Part shown: in pieces, positions 9,057 through 16,330 of the stretch | Position numbering within the stretch: the stretch's first letter is position 1 | Layout: every line of letters begins with the position of its first letter | Assembly: GCA_910575475.1 (NCBI GenBank) | Contig: CAJTGD010000021.1 | Span: 1-64,000, forward strand | Reading direction: 5' to 3' | From: Lachnospiraceae bacterium | Lineage (GTDB): Bacteria > Bacillota > Clostridia > Lachnospirales > Lachnospiraceae | DNA length: 64,000 nucleotides | Program-made: the position numbers and the translations under genes | The notes under the pieces: model-generated | Databases searched by the model: none | The model's input: the letters and a program-made list of their open reading frames with translations, nothing else | Told to the model about the DNA's origin: nothing

Positions 9057-9545
9057 ATGGACTATCAAATCCGGGAAATCCGGGAAAATGAATATCCGGT
9101 ATTATCTGATTTCTTATATGAAGCGATTTTTGTCCCGGAAGGAATGGAGAAAGCGCCCAGATCCATCATTCAACGGCCGGAGCTGCAGGTTTATATTGCT
9201 GACTTTGGAAAAGTGGACGACTCCTGCCTTGTGGCGGAAATAAAAGAACAGATCGTGGGGGCGGTATGGGCGCGCATCATGAACGACTATGGGCATCTGG
9301 ATGAGGAAACGCCCTCATTGGCCGTGTCACTTTATGAAGGATACCGGCATTTGGGAATCGGTACGGAACTGCTGAGAGCCATGCTTCATCTGTTGAAGGA
9401 CAAAGGATATAAGCAGGCATCCCTGTCCGTACAGAAAGCAAATTATGCTGTAAAAATGTATAGAAAAGCCGGGTTTGAAGCAGTGGATGAAAAGGAAGAG
9501 GAATACATCATGGCCTGCCGATTGCAGGGGAGAGACTTATGGTGA
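9057..9545 (+). CDS. GNAT-family N-acetyltransferase
   Basis: 162 residues; likely transfers acetyl from acetyl-CoA to an amine. The acetyl-CoA signature is at residues 91-105 (LYEGYRHLGIGTELLRAML, with the R/Q-x-x-G-x-G/A-like core RHLGIG), followed by ASLSVQKANYAVKMYRKAGF. GTGAGGGGATG precedes the start. It overlaps the kinase-like gene by 7 nt, so the two are translationally coupled. A truncated copy lies 0.9 kb upstream. Confidence 0.88.
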   Translation: MDYQIREIRENEYPVLSDFLYEAIFVPEGMEKAPRSIIQRPELQVYIADFGKVDDSCLVAEIKEQIVGAVWARIMNDYGHLDEETPSLAVSLYEGYRHLGIGTELLRAMLHLLKDKGYKQASLSVQKANYAVKMYRKAGFEAVDEKEEEYIMACRLQGRDLW

Positions 9546-10438
9546 TACAAGAAATCGACAAAGTAAAATTCAGGCTCAGAACACCTCGTGATCTCACATG
9601 GATCAAAAAGTACGGAACCGTATTTTCTGTGATTGACGCGACTGGTTCAGGATGCATCTGTTTTGGTGTGGAAGATGAAAATGACAGGTATTTCATCAAA
9701 GTGGCAGGCGTGGATACTGTGGATGCGGAAATCTCGCCGGAGGAGTCGGTGGAAATCCTGAAAAATGCCGCAGGCCTGTATCAGACCTTAAAGCATCCCA
9801 GCCTGGCAGAGCTGATCGAGCATTATCCGGTTTCTGACTATTATGCGGCAGTGTTTCGATGGGCTGAGGGCGGCTGCCTGTTCGATTACTGGAATTTTGA
9901 GAAATACGGCAGGAACCCGGGGCTGACCAGCCCTGCGGAGAGGTTCAAAGGCCTGCCGTCCGAGCGGAAGCTTTCTGCGGTAGAATGCCTTTTCTCTTTT
10001 TTGGAAACCGTTGCGGCTAACCAATATGTGGCTGTGGATTTTTACGATGGGAGTCTGATCTATGATTTTGAGACAGACAAGATGACAATCTGTGATATTG
10101 ATCTGTTCCGGAAGCAGCCTGCCCGCAATGATATGGGAGAGGCATACTGGGGGACAAAAAGACTGAAAGCTCCGGAAGAGTATATCCTGGGAGCCGTGAT
10201 TGATGAGACGACCAATATATTTACATTAGGGGCGCTGATCTTCGATTTCTTTGGAAAGTATACCCGGGAGGAAATTGAAAGGAGATATACGGAAAATCGA
10301 TTTCTGCCATGCGATGCAGAAAATTGGACATTGGACAGAGACTTATATATTGCGGTGCGAAAGGCTGTTGAGCCTGATAGGACAAAAAGGTACAAGACGA
10401 TCTCTGATTTCCGAAGAGCATTTATACGGCAGGAATGA
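9539..10438 (+). CDS. Protein-kinase-fold protein
   Basis: 299 residues resembling a bacterial Ser/Thr kinase domain. An N-lobe contains RYFIKVAG, where the Lys fits the ATP-anchoring residue. VAVDFYDGSLIYD (about residues 163-176) sits where the HRD catalytic loop is expected, but the His-Arg is replaced by Phe-Tyr. CDIDLF sits at the DFG position. The C-lobe contains YWGTKRLKAPEEY (APE motif) and FTLGALIFDFFG. The altered HRD suggests an atypical kinase or a pseudokinase. Coupled to the upstream acetyltransferase. Confidence 0.75.
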   Translation: MVIQEIDKVKFRLRTPRDLTWIKKYGTVFSVIDATGSGCICFGVEDENDRYFIKVAGVDTVDAEISPEESVEILKNAAGLYQTLKHPSLAELIEHYPVSDYYAAVFRWAEGGCLFDYWNFEKYGRNPGLTSPAERFKGLPSERKLSAVECLFSFLETVAANQYVAVDFYDGSLIYDFETDKMTICDIDLFRKQPARNDMGEAYWGTKRLKAPEEYILGAVIDETTNIFTLGALIFDFFGKYTREEIERRYTENRFLPCDAENWTLDRDLYIAVRKAVEPDRTKRYKTISDFRRAFIRQE

Positions 10439-10519
10439 CAGAGGTACGAGATGGGGTATGATCAGCATTTTTATATTCGGCAGAGCTTCATTTGAAGCAG
10501 GGACTGCGGGAATAAAAAA

Positions 10520-10560
10520 TTTCCTCTGATTTCCTGTCTTTGATTATCATTCAGAGGAAA
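10520..10560. terminator. Hairpin after the GNAT/kinase pair
   Basis: A 10-bp perfect stem (TTTCCTCTGA/TCAGAGGAAA) with A-rich sequence before and after it, so it could end transcription in either direction. Confidence 0.6.
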
Positions 10561-10639
10561 AATGCCGAAATACCATAAGAAGGCATTAGTCTTTTCAACA
10601 CAAAAAAGGTATTTGCCATACCGGAAAGGAGATGACATT

Positions 10640-11578
10640 ATGGCAGTTGGTTCTGTATCCAGTTATAGTCCCATGTTTAACTATCAGGGCTGGGTTGACA
10701 ATGCAAATTCACGGACAGAAGCTTTGTCGGAGCAGATTGGCTATAATCCTACGGAGAGCACATCCAGTACCAGCAGTACATCAAGTACGGATAAGACATC
10801 AGGTTCCAGCAGCACTTCAAGCACAAATAAGACATCCAGCAGCTACAGCAACAGCAGTGCTGCTACTAGCGCGTCTTCATTTTTGCTGAATTATAAGCAG
10901 TCCCTTATGGATCTGGAGTCCGCTTCTCAGAAGCTGCAGGTTGGCGCCAAGGACAATGTGTTCTCAAAGTATGAGAGTGCTGTTTCGGCATTATCCAAAG
11001 CAGGAACCGAGGACGAGAGAAAAGCAGCGCAGGCAAAGGTGGATAAGGCGCAGGAAGATATCATATCCGCAATCACTGATTTCGCGGATAAGTACAACAA
11101 TACAATATCTTTCCTTGAGAGCAATTCAAACCGAAGCGCAGGTGCTACACGTCAGCTGGAATCTCTGAAGAGATCCCTTCCGACCGAAGATGCGATGAAG
11201 AGAGCTCTGGGAATGAGCCTCAGTACCACCGGCAAGCTTCAGGTGGATAAGGATGAATTGAAGAAATCGCTGGATCGCGGCTATGGTCTTGTAAAGGACG
11301 TGATGGGTGGCCAGTACGGCATTGCACAGCGGACCGGTACAAAAGCAAGCACAATCCTGGATTCATCGATTGACACTGTAGTGGGGAGTTCTAAGACACA
11401 ATCTTCTTCAACATCTAAGGACAAGAATTCTTCCGCAGCAGGCGTTGACTTCTCTGGTTTATCATCAGATGACTCCATGTCCGCATATTTTACATCTTTT
11501 GCAAGCTTTGCAAAGAGCGGAGCTTACAACCTCAGCAATTATTATGCGGTTGGTATGCTTCTCAACACTCTGGTATAA
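10640..11578 (+). CDS. FliD-like, Ser/Thr-rich protein of unknown role
   Basis: 312 residues from the ATG at 10640 (AAAGGAG upstream; the in-frame extension to 10562 lacks a ribosome site and overlaps a hairpin). Residues 35-75 are a low-complexity Ser/Thr linker (TSSTSSTSSTDKTSGSS). The helical middle, then MKRALGMSLSTTGKLQVDKD, resembles the C-terminal domain of flagellar cap protein FliD. No signal peptide and no other flagellar gene nearby, so a flagellar role is only a guess. Confidence 0.6.
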   Translation: MAVGSVSSYSPMFNYQGWVDNANSRTEALSEQIGYNPTESTSSTSSTSSTDKTSGSSSTSSTNKTSSSYSNSSAATSASSFLLNYKQSLMDLESASQKLQVGAKDNVFSKYESAVSALSKAGTEDERKAAQAKVDKAQEDIISAITDFADKYNNTISFLESNSNRSAGATRQLESLKRSLPTEDAMKRALGMSLSTTGKLQVDKDELKKSLDRGYGLVKDVMGGQYGIAQRTGTKASTILDSSIDTVVGSSKTQSSSTSKDKNSSAAGVDFSGLSSDDSMSAYFTSFASFAKSGAYNLSNYYAVGMLLNTLV

Positions 11579-11590
11579 AGATGTGGAATC

Positions 11591-11627
11591 AAAAGCCCAC
11601 GTAAATGATGAGTTTGCGTGGGTTTTT
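11591..11627 (+). terminator. Rho-independent terminator
   Basis: Stem AAAGCCCACG/CGTGGGTTTTT with a short loop and T-run, 13 bases after the FliD-like gene. Confidence 0.85.
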
Positions 11628-11790
11628 CATATACAAAAACAGCAATGATGAGAGCCTTTATCTGCGGATTGGATCAAAGCATAACCGTATCGGCAGGGAA
11701 CGGACGAAGTGTTCAAAGGTGTTCAAGCGATAACGCACAAAAAAGCGGAGGAAACATTCATCTTACAGCGTTTCCTCCGCTTTTGAGAAC

Positions 11791-11876
11791 TGCCGCAGAC
11801 CGGAATCGAACCGGTACGGGTATCACTACCCACGGGATTTTAAGTCCCGGGCGTCTGCCAGTTCCGCCACTGCGGC
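11791..11876 (-). tRNA. tRNA-Leu (TAA)
   Basis: Acceptor GCCGCAG/CTGCGGC, anticodon loop CTTAAAA (TAA), long class II variable arm, T loop TTCGATT. Last gene of a six-tRNA cluster on the minus strand. Confidence 0.95.
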
Positions 11877-11884
11877 ATATGGTA

Positions 11885-11957
11885 TGGGGCCTATAGGGCT
11901 CGAACCTATGACCCTCTGCTTGTAAGGCAGATGCTCTCCCAGCTGAGCTAAGACCCC
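11885..11957 (-). tRNA. tRNA-Val (TAC)
   Basis: Acceptor GGGGTCT/AGGCCCC, D arm GCTC/GAGC, anticodon loop CTTACAA (TAC), T loop TTCGAGC. Confidence 0.95.
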
Positions 11958-12014
11958 ATCAACCTTTAAAAAATATCAAATAAAACATAAGTAACAGTAG
12001 TTTTATCTGATGAA

Positions 12015-12088
12015 CGACCCAGAAGAGACTCGAACTCTCGACCTCCGCCGTGACAGGGCGGCGCTCTAACCAACTGAGCCACTGGGCC
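12015..12088 (-). tRNA. tRNA-Asp (GTC)
   Basis: Acceptor GGCCCAG/CTGGGTC, anticodon stem CCGCC/GGCGG with loop CTGTCAC (GTC), T loop TTCGAGT, discriminator G. Confidence 0.95.
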
Positions 12089-12185
12089 GTATGAAAAATA
12101 TACAATACATTATAATAGATTATCCTGTATTGTGCAACATATAAAATATCGAATCTTGTCAATATTCAAATACTTTATATGAAAA

Positions 12186-12259
12186 TGGACCTTCGGGGAC
12201 TCGAACCCAGGACCGATCGGTTATGAGCCGATTGCTCTGACCAACTGAGCTAAAGGTCC
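12186..12259 (-). tRNA. tRNA-Met (CAT)
   Basis: Acceptor GGACCTT/AAGGTCC, anticodon loop CTCATAA (CAT). The first acceptor pair is G-C and the anticodon stem lacks three G-C pairs, so this is elongator-type (or a candidate for lysidine-modified Ile; not separable by eye). Confidence 0.9.
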
Positions 12260-12283
12260 AAATTATGTCCCTTATAGGAACAA

Positions 12284-12356
12284 AGCCGATGATCGGACTC
12301 GAACCGATAACCTGCTGATTACAAATCAGCTGCTCTGCCAATTGAGCCACATCGGC
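12284..12356 (-). tRNA. tRNA-Thr (TGT)
   Basis: Acceptor GCCGATG/CATCGGC, anticodon stem CTGAT/ATCAG with loop TTTGTAA (TGT), T loop TTCGAGT. Confidence 0.95.
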
Positions 12357-12438
12357 AAATAATACTTCGAAAAATAAACCCGTATCATTCACTGCGTATC
12401 TGATGATGCAAATACAATACAGAAACAAGATAAACGAA

Positions 12439-12510
12439 TGACTCCGACGGGAATCGAACCCGTGTTACCGCCGTGAAAGGGCGATGTCTTAACCGCTTGA
12501 CCACGGAGCC
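12439..12510 (-). tRNA. tRNA-Glu (TTC)
   Basis: Acceptor GGCTCCG/CGGAGTC, anticodon stem CGCCC/GGCGG with loop CTTTCAC (TTC), T arm ACGGG/CCCGT. First gene of the cluster. It differs in sequence from the tRNA-Glu at 152. Confidence 0.95.
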
Positions 12511-12741
12511 AGTATCACGCGCCTTGACAAGTGACATCGTAGCGACAATTTGAATGATAGCATATATTTTGTCGGTTTGCAAGCATTTTTTAATTTTTAT
12601 GTTGCTGATTTTCTGGAAGCGAAGTATAATCGTTATAGGTCACGCAGGTTTTCATATATACTCACGGCCCGTTTATCTGGAGCGCAGTATAGAACAGCGG
12701 TATCTCCTACAATAAATATAGAAAGAACAGAGGACAGAGCT

Positions 12742-13158
12742 ATGAATTTGGATGCGGAGAACGCCAAGGCTGTAGAGGGAGGGGACACATTTCCTGAGCA
12801 GTTGACAGAAGAACATAAATTAGACGAAGAGCTTCATATACATATGCATGAAAACGGCATCGCCCACAGCCATGGGAAGGGGCACAGGCATGTTCACAGC
12901 AAGGCGGAAAAGAAAGCGGTACTGAACCGGCTTTCCAAGGCGATCGGCCATCTGGAAGCGGTCAAGCGTATGGTGGAGCGGGATGCGGACTGCAGTGAGG
13001 TTCTGATCCAGCTAGCGGCCGTCCGTTCCGCGATCAACAATACAGGGAAAGTCGTTTTGAAAAATCATATGAACCACTGTATTGTGGAAGCAGTGGAAGA
13101 AAACGACCAGGATGCGATCACAAAGCTGAGCGAAGCGATTGACAAGTTTATAAAATAG
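12742..13158 (+). CDS. CsoR/RcnR-type metal-sensing repressor with His-rich N-terminal arm
   Basis: 138 residues from the ATG at 12742. Residues 55-138 are the DUF156/CsoR helical fold. DADCSEVLIQ holds the first Cys and LKNHMNHCIVEA holds a His and a Cys four residues later, the C-x-H-C copper/thiol sensor layout. Residues 30-52 are a His-rich segment (HIHMHENGIAHSHGKGHRHV), unusual for the core family, and probably bind metal. No copper exporter or rhodanese is adjacent, so the regulated gene is unknown. Confidence 0.85.
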   Translation: MNLDAENAKAVEGGDTFPEQLTEEHKLDEELHIHMHENGIAHSHGKGHRHVHSKAEKKAVLNRLSKAIGHLEAVKRMVERDADCSEVLIQLAAVRSAINNTGKVVLKNHMNHCIVEAVEENDQDAITKLSEAIDKFIK

Positions 13159-13165
13159 CGTAATG

Positions 13166-13220
13166 AAAACCAGCCGAACCGGGCATACTGTTCATGCAGG
13201 AAGATAAGGAGGCTGGTTTT
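13166..13220 (+). terminator. Long-loop terminator whose 3' arm overlaps the next ribosome site
   Basis: A perfect 10-bp stem AAAACCAGCC/GGCTGGTTTT (13166-13175, 13211-13220) ends in T's directly before the ATG at 13222. The next gene's Shine-Dalgarno (AAGGAGG, 13206-13212) overlaps the 3' arm. Folding would both terminate and hide the ribosome site. Confidence 0.6.
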
Positions 13221-13221
13221 T

Positions 13222-13656
13222 ATGATAGAAGAAGATACAATAAAGCTGCTCAGAGAGTGTGATGCGGGAATCAAGATGGGGGTGGCGTCCATTGACGAGA
13301 CGCTGCAGTCCGTAAAAAGTGAAGATCTGAAAAAATATCTGGAGCAGTGTAAAGCAAAGCATGAAGGATTGAAGGAGGAGATCCAGGTGCTTCTCGAGAA
13401 ATATCATGATGAGGGGAAGGAACCCGGTGCGATGGCAAAGGGAATGTCCTGGATCAAGACCAATGCCAAGCTTGCCATGGATGAATCGGACAAGACGGTT
13501 GCGGATCTGATGACCGACGGCTGCAATATGGGAATCAAAACTTTGAATCGGTATCTCAATCAATACGAGGCGGCGGATGAAAAATCGAAGGATATCGCAA
13601 AGCGGCTGATCAAGCTGGAGGAAAAACTGGTGGAGGAGATCCGGCAGTTTTTATAA
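13222..13656 (+). CDS. DUF2383-like helical protein
   Basis: 144 residues, nearly all helix, with ECDAGIKMGVASIDETL and MSWIKTNAKLAMDESDKTVAD. This fits the ferritin-like DUF2383 family common in clostridia, whose role is unknown. Its start sits on the loop side of the hairpin that ends the csoR-like gene, so the two may be co-regulated through read-through. Confidence 0.6.
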   Translation: MIEEDTIKLLRECDAGIKMGVASIDETLQSVKSEDLKKYLEQCKAKHEGLKEEIQVLLEKYHDEGKEPGAMAKGMSWIKTNAKLAMDESDKTVADLMTDGCNMGIKTLNRYLNQYEAADEKSKDIAKRLIKLEEKLVEEIRQFL

Positions 13657-13702
13657 AAGCAAAAAGAAAGAGGTGCATCGGTAATGCAAAAATCCGGTAA
13701 CA

Positions 13703-13731
13703 TTGACTTTTGACCGCATTTCCTATATCAT
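13703..13731 (+). promoter_or_regulatory. Candidate promoter of the BceRS-like operon
   Basis: TTGACT at 13703-13708, 17-nt spacer, TATCAT at 13726-13731, about 130 nt upstream of the response-regulator start. Confidence 0.45.
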
Positions 13732-13859
13732 TACCATATAAAACAGACAGAGGTTCAGAGGCGGGCCGAGTTTGACAAGGCATACCCGGAGGGAATCCCA
13801 TAACTCATATCCTTTTCGGGACGGACTTCGTCTGATAAAACATGGAAAGGCGGATCACG

Positions 13860-14555
13860 GTGTATCGGATTTTAATTGTAGAAGATGAGGAAGGAATCGC
13901 GCAGGCAGTCAAAGAACAGGCGGAACTGTGGGGGCTGGAGGCGGAATGCGTCAGAGATTTTCGAAATGTCATGACAGCATTTGCGGAATATGCCCCGCAT
14001 CTGGTCCTGATGGATATCGGACTGCCTTTTTTCAATGGGTATCACTGGTGCGGCGAGATCCGTAAGATTTCCAGCGTACCGGTCATGTTTATCTCCTCGG
14101 CATCGGACAGTATGAATATTGTCATGGCGATGAACATGGGGGCGGACGATTTTATTGTCAAGCCCTTTGACGGCAGCGTTCTGATCGCCAAGATTCAGGC
14201 ATTGCTCCGCAGGACTTATGATTTCGCGGGATCGGTTCCGGTGATGGAGCACCGGGGGGCTCTGCTGAATCTGGGCGACAATACACTGGTCTACCAGAGG
14301 GAACGGATCAACCTTTCGAAAAATGAGTACCGGATCCTTCTGGCGCTGATGGAGAATAAAGGAAAGGTCGTCAGCAGGGAGCGGCTGATGGAACGGCTCT
14401 GGGAGACGGACAGCTTTGTGGATGAGAATACACTGACCGTCAATGTGAACCGGCTGCGGAAAAAGCTGGACGGCGCCGGACTGGAAGGTTTTATAACGAC
14501 CAAAGTGGGCGTGGGATATATCATCACGGTTGATCAGGAACTGCATCGGCCTTAG
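13860..14555 (+). CDS. OmpR-family response regulator, BceR-like
   Basis: 231 residues. The GTG at 13860 is preferred: YRILIVEDEEG then begins the receiver at its normal position and AAGGCGG lies upstream. Receiver: acidic pair EDE, phosphorylated Asp in LMDIGLPFFNG, Lys in IVKPFDG. The C-terminal winged helix has RLMERLWETD and VNRLRKKLDG. The downstream short sensor kinase and ABC ATPase make this a Bce-type antimicrobial-peptide sensing locus, expected to activate the adjacent transporter. Confidence 0.9.
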   Translation: MYRILIVEDEEGIAQAVKEQAELWGLEAECVRDFRNVMTAFAEYAPHLVLMDIGLPFFNGYHWCGEIRKISSVPVMFISSASDSMNIVMAMNMGADDFIVKPFDGSVLIAKIQALLRRTYDFAGSVPVMEHRGALLNLGDNTLVYQRERINLSKNEYRILLALMENKGKVVSRERLMERLWETDSFVDENTLTVNVNRLRKKLDGAGLEGFITTKVGVGYIITVDQELHRP

Positions 14556-14583
14556 CAGAACTGTGCCAGTGAAAAGGAGTTTT

Positions 14584-15591
14584 ATGAATTTTATCATCGG
14601 ATATTTCAGACAGCGGAGAAAAGGGATTTTTGTATTTTGTTTATTCTGCCTTGTATTTTTATGCGCATTTTTACTGTACCATCTTCCGGCCGGGGCGGTT
14701 CTGTATCCTGCATTCGTGTGTACGGTGCTGGGGCTGCTTTTTCTGATTTGGGATATGCGCCGGGCCCGGCAGAGACACCGGAGGCTGGAAGAACTCAGCA
14801 GACTTCCTTCTGTGCTCCAGGAAGATTTTCCGGATCCGGTTTCGGCGGAGGAACGGGATTACCAGCAGATCATCAAGCGGCTGTGCGGGGAGCAGAAGGA
14901 GCTGGAGACGCAGATGAACCTCCGCTATTCAGATATGATCGATTATTATACGGTGTGGGTGCACCAGATCAAAACTCCGATCGCATCCATGCGGCTGAAC
15001 CTGCAGAATCAGGATTCGGAGTTCGCAAGGAGGATCCTGGAGGATCTGATGCGGATTGAACAATATGTAGATATGGTGCTGGGGTATCTCCGGCTGGATT
15101 CTGATTTTACAGATTATGTGATTCAGGAGTACGATCTGGATGACATTGTAAAGCCTGCTGTGAAAAAATTTGCAGGGCAGTTTATACGGAAAAAACTGCA
15201 GCTGGATTACCGTCCCTTACATACCAAAGCCGTAACGGACGAAAAATGGCTCCAGTTCGTTCTGGAGCAGGTGATCTCCAATGCGCTGAAATACACAGAA
15301 GCCGGGCGGATCACGATCGAGATGGAACATGGGCCGGGCACAGAGGAAAACAGTTCGGTTCTGTGTATCCGGGATACGGGGATCGGGATCGCGCCGGAGG
15401 ATATTCCCCGCATTTTCGAAAAGGGATATACCGGATATAATGGAAGAAGCGATAAAAAGGCAAGCGGGATCGGCCTCTACCTGTGCCGCAGGATCTGCAG
15501 CAACCTGGGACATACGATCACAGCCAATTCGTCCCTGGAAAATGGAACCGTCATCCGGATCCGGTTCGGGAAGCATCTTACAAAACTGTAA
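14584..15591 (+). CDS. Intramembrane-sensing histidine kinase, BceS-like
   Basis: 335 residues from the ATG at 14584 (AAAAGGAG upstream). Two closely spaced membrane helices (residues 17-37 and 40-60) with almost no extracellular loop, the hallmark of BceS-type kinases that sense through their transporter. H-box VHQIKTPIASMRL, N-box EQVISNALKYTEAG, G-boxes IRDTGIGIAPED and KASGIGLYLCRR. Partner of the regulator just upstream. Confidence 0.9.
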   Translation: MNFIIGYFRQRRKGIFVFCLFCLVFLCAFLLYHLPAGAVLYPAFVCTVLGLLFLIWDMRRARQRHRRLEELSRLPSVLQEDFPDPVSAEERDYQQIIKRLCGEQKELETQMNLRYSDMIDYYTVWVHQIKTPIASMRLNLQNQDSEFARRILEDLMRIEQYVDMVLGYLRLDSDFTDYVIQEYDLDDIVKPAVKKFAGQFIRKKLQLDYRPLHTKAVTDEKWLQFVLEQVISNALKYTEAGRITIEMEHGPGTEENSSVLCIRDTGIGIAPEDIPRIFEKGYTGYNGRSDKKASGIGLYLCRRICSNLGHTITANSSLENGTVIRIRFGKHLTKL

Positions 15592-15598
15592 GATGAAC

Positions 15599-15644
15599 AA
15601 AGAGAAATGTAAGTCAATTCGATGGCAGTACATTTCTCTTTTTT
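15599..15644. terminator. Bidirectional-looking terminator
   Basis: Stem AAAGAGAAATGTA/TACATTTCTCTTT followed by T's, directly after the kinase gene. It separates the regulatory genes from the transporter gene. Confidence 0.85.
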
Positions 15645-15781
15645 GTATGATGATGGAGAAGCAAATGATATAGAAAAAAACGGTTCCCATGAAAGCTCTT
15701 CCGTATCTGCCTTGATCGCTGGATATCCGGCGGGGTACAGAGAGATCATGGGACAGGATTGAAACATATGGAGGGATTGCA

Positions 15782-16312
15782 ATGAGTATTTTGGAAGTCA
15801 ATGGATTGAAAAAAGTGTACGCGACCCGTTTCGGCGGGAACAAGGTGGAAGCCTTAAAAAAGGTGACCTTCAGCGTGGAGGAAGGCGAATATGTAGCGAT
15901 CATGGGGGAAAGCGGTTCCGGAAAGACGACCCTTTTGAATATCCTTGCGGCACTGGATAAGCCCACCGGCGGCGTGGTCAAGCTGGACGGCTGGGATTTT
16001 TCGCAGATCCGGGAGTCCGCTGTGGCCGCATTCCGCAGGGATAACCTGGGATTCGTATTCCAGGACTTTAACCTGCTGGATACATTTTCCCTGGAGGACA
16101 ACATCTATCTTCCCCTGGTGCTGTCGGAAAAGCATTATGCGGAGATGAGCGAGAGACTTGCGCCTATCGCGGTACAGCTTGGGATCACCGATATTTTGAA
16201 AAAATATCCCTATGAGGTGTCAGGCGGACAGAAGCAGAGGGCGGCTGTGGCAAGGGCGCTGATCACGAATCCCAGACTGGTGCTGGCGGATGAGCCCACC
16301 GGGTATGTATAA
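15782..16312 (+). pseudogene. BceA-like ABC transporter ATPase, split by the prophage
   Basis: 176 residues of an expected ~250. Present: Walker A GESGSGKTT (about residues 42-50), Q-loop VFQDFNLLDTF, signature VSGGQKQR, Walker B LVLADEPTG. Prophage sequence takes over at the codons after DEPTG, adding Tyr-Val and a stop. The D-loop, H-loop and permease partner must lie beyond attR. In this lysogen the transporter ATPase is inactive; excision would restore it. Confidence 0.9.
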
Positions 16313-16330
16313 TTTGTACAACATACCCTA
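16296..16330. other. Prophage left attachment site (attL)
   Basis: Host coding sequence changes to phage sequence within GAGCCCACCGGGTATGTA. An 8-bp inverted repeat, GGGTATGT (16301-16308) and ACATACCC (16321-16328), fits the quasi-palindromic arms used by serine integrases. The exact 2-bp crossover cannot be fixed without attR. Confidence 0.7.

Noticed and set aside
12550..12741. N-terminal extension of the CsoR gene
   Set aside because: The ATG at 12742 gives the normal family start plus His-rich arm; the upstream part looks like promoter sequence.
15217..16104. Minus-strand ORF of 295 codons
   Set aside because: Antisense to the intact kinase and ABC ATPase genes; no ribosome site and no motif.
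16311..16330. TTTGTACAAC at attL as a tenth GGTACAA promoter
   Set aside because: GG is missing and no -10 lies at the right distance.
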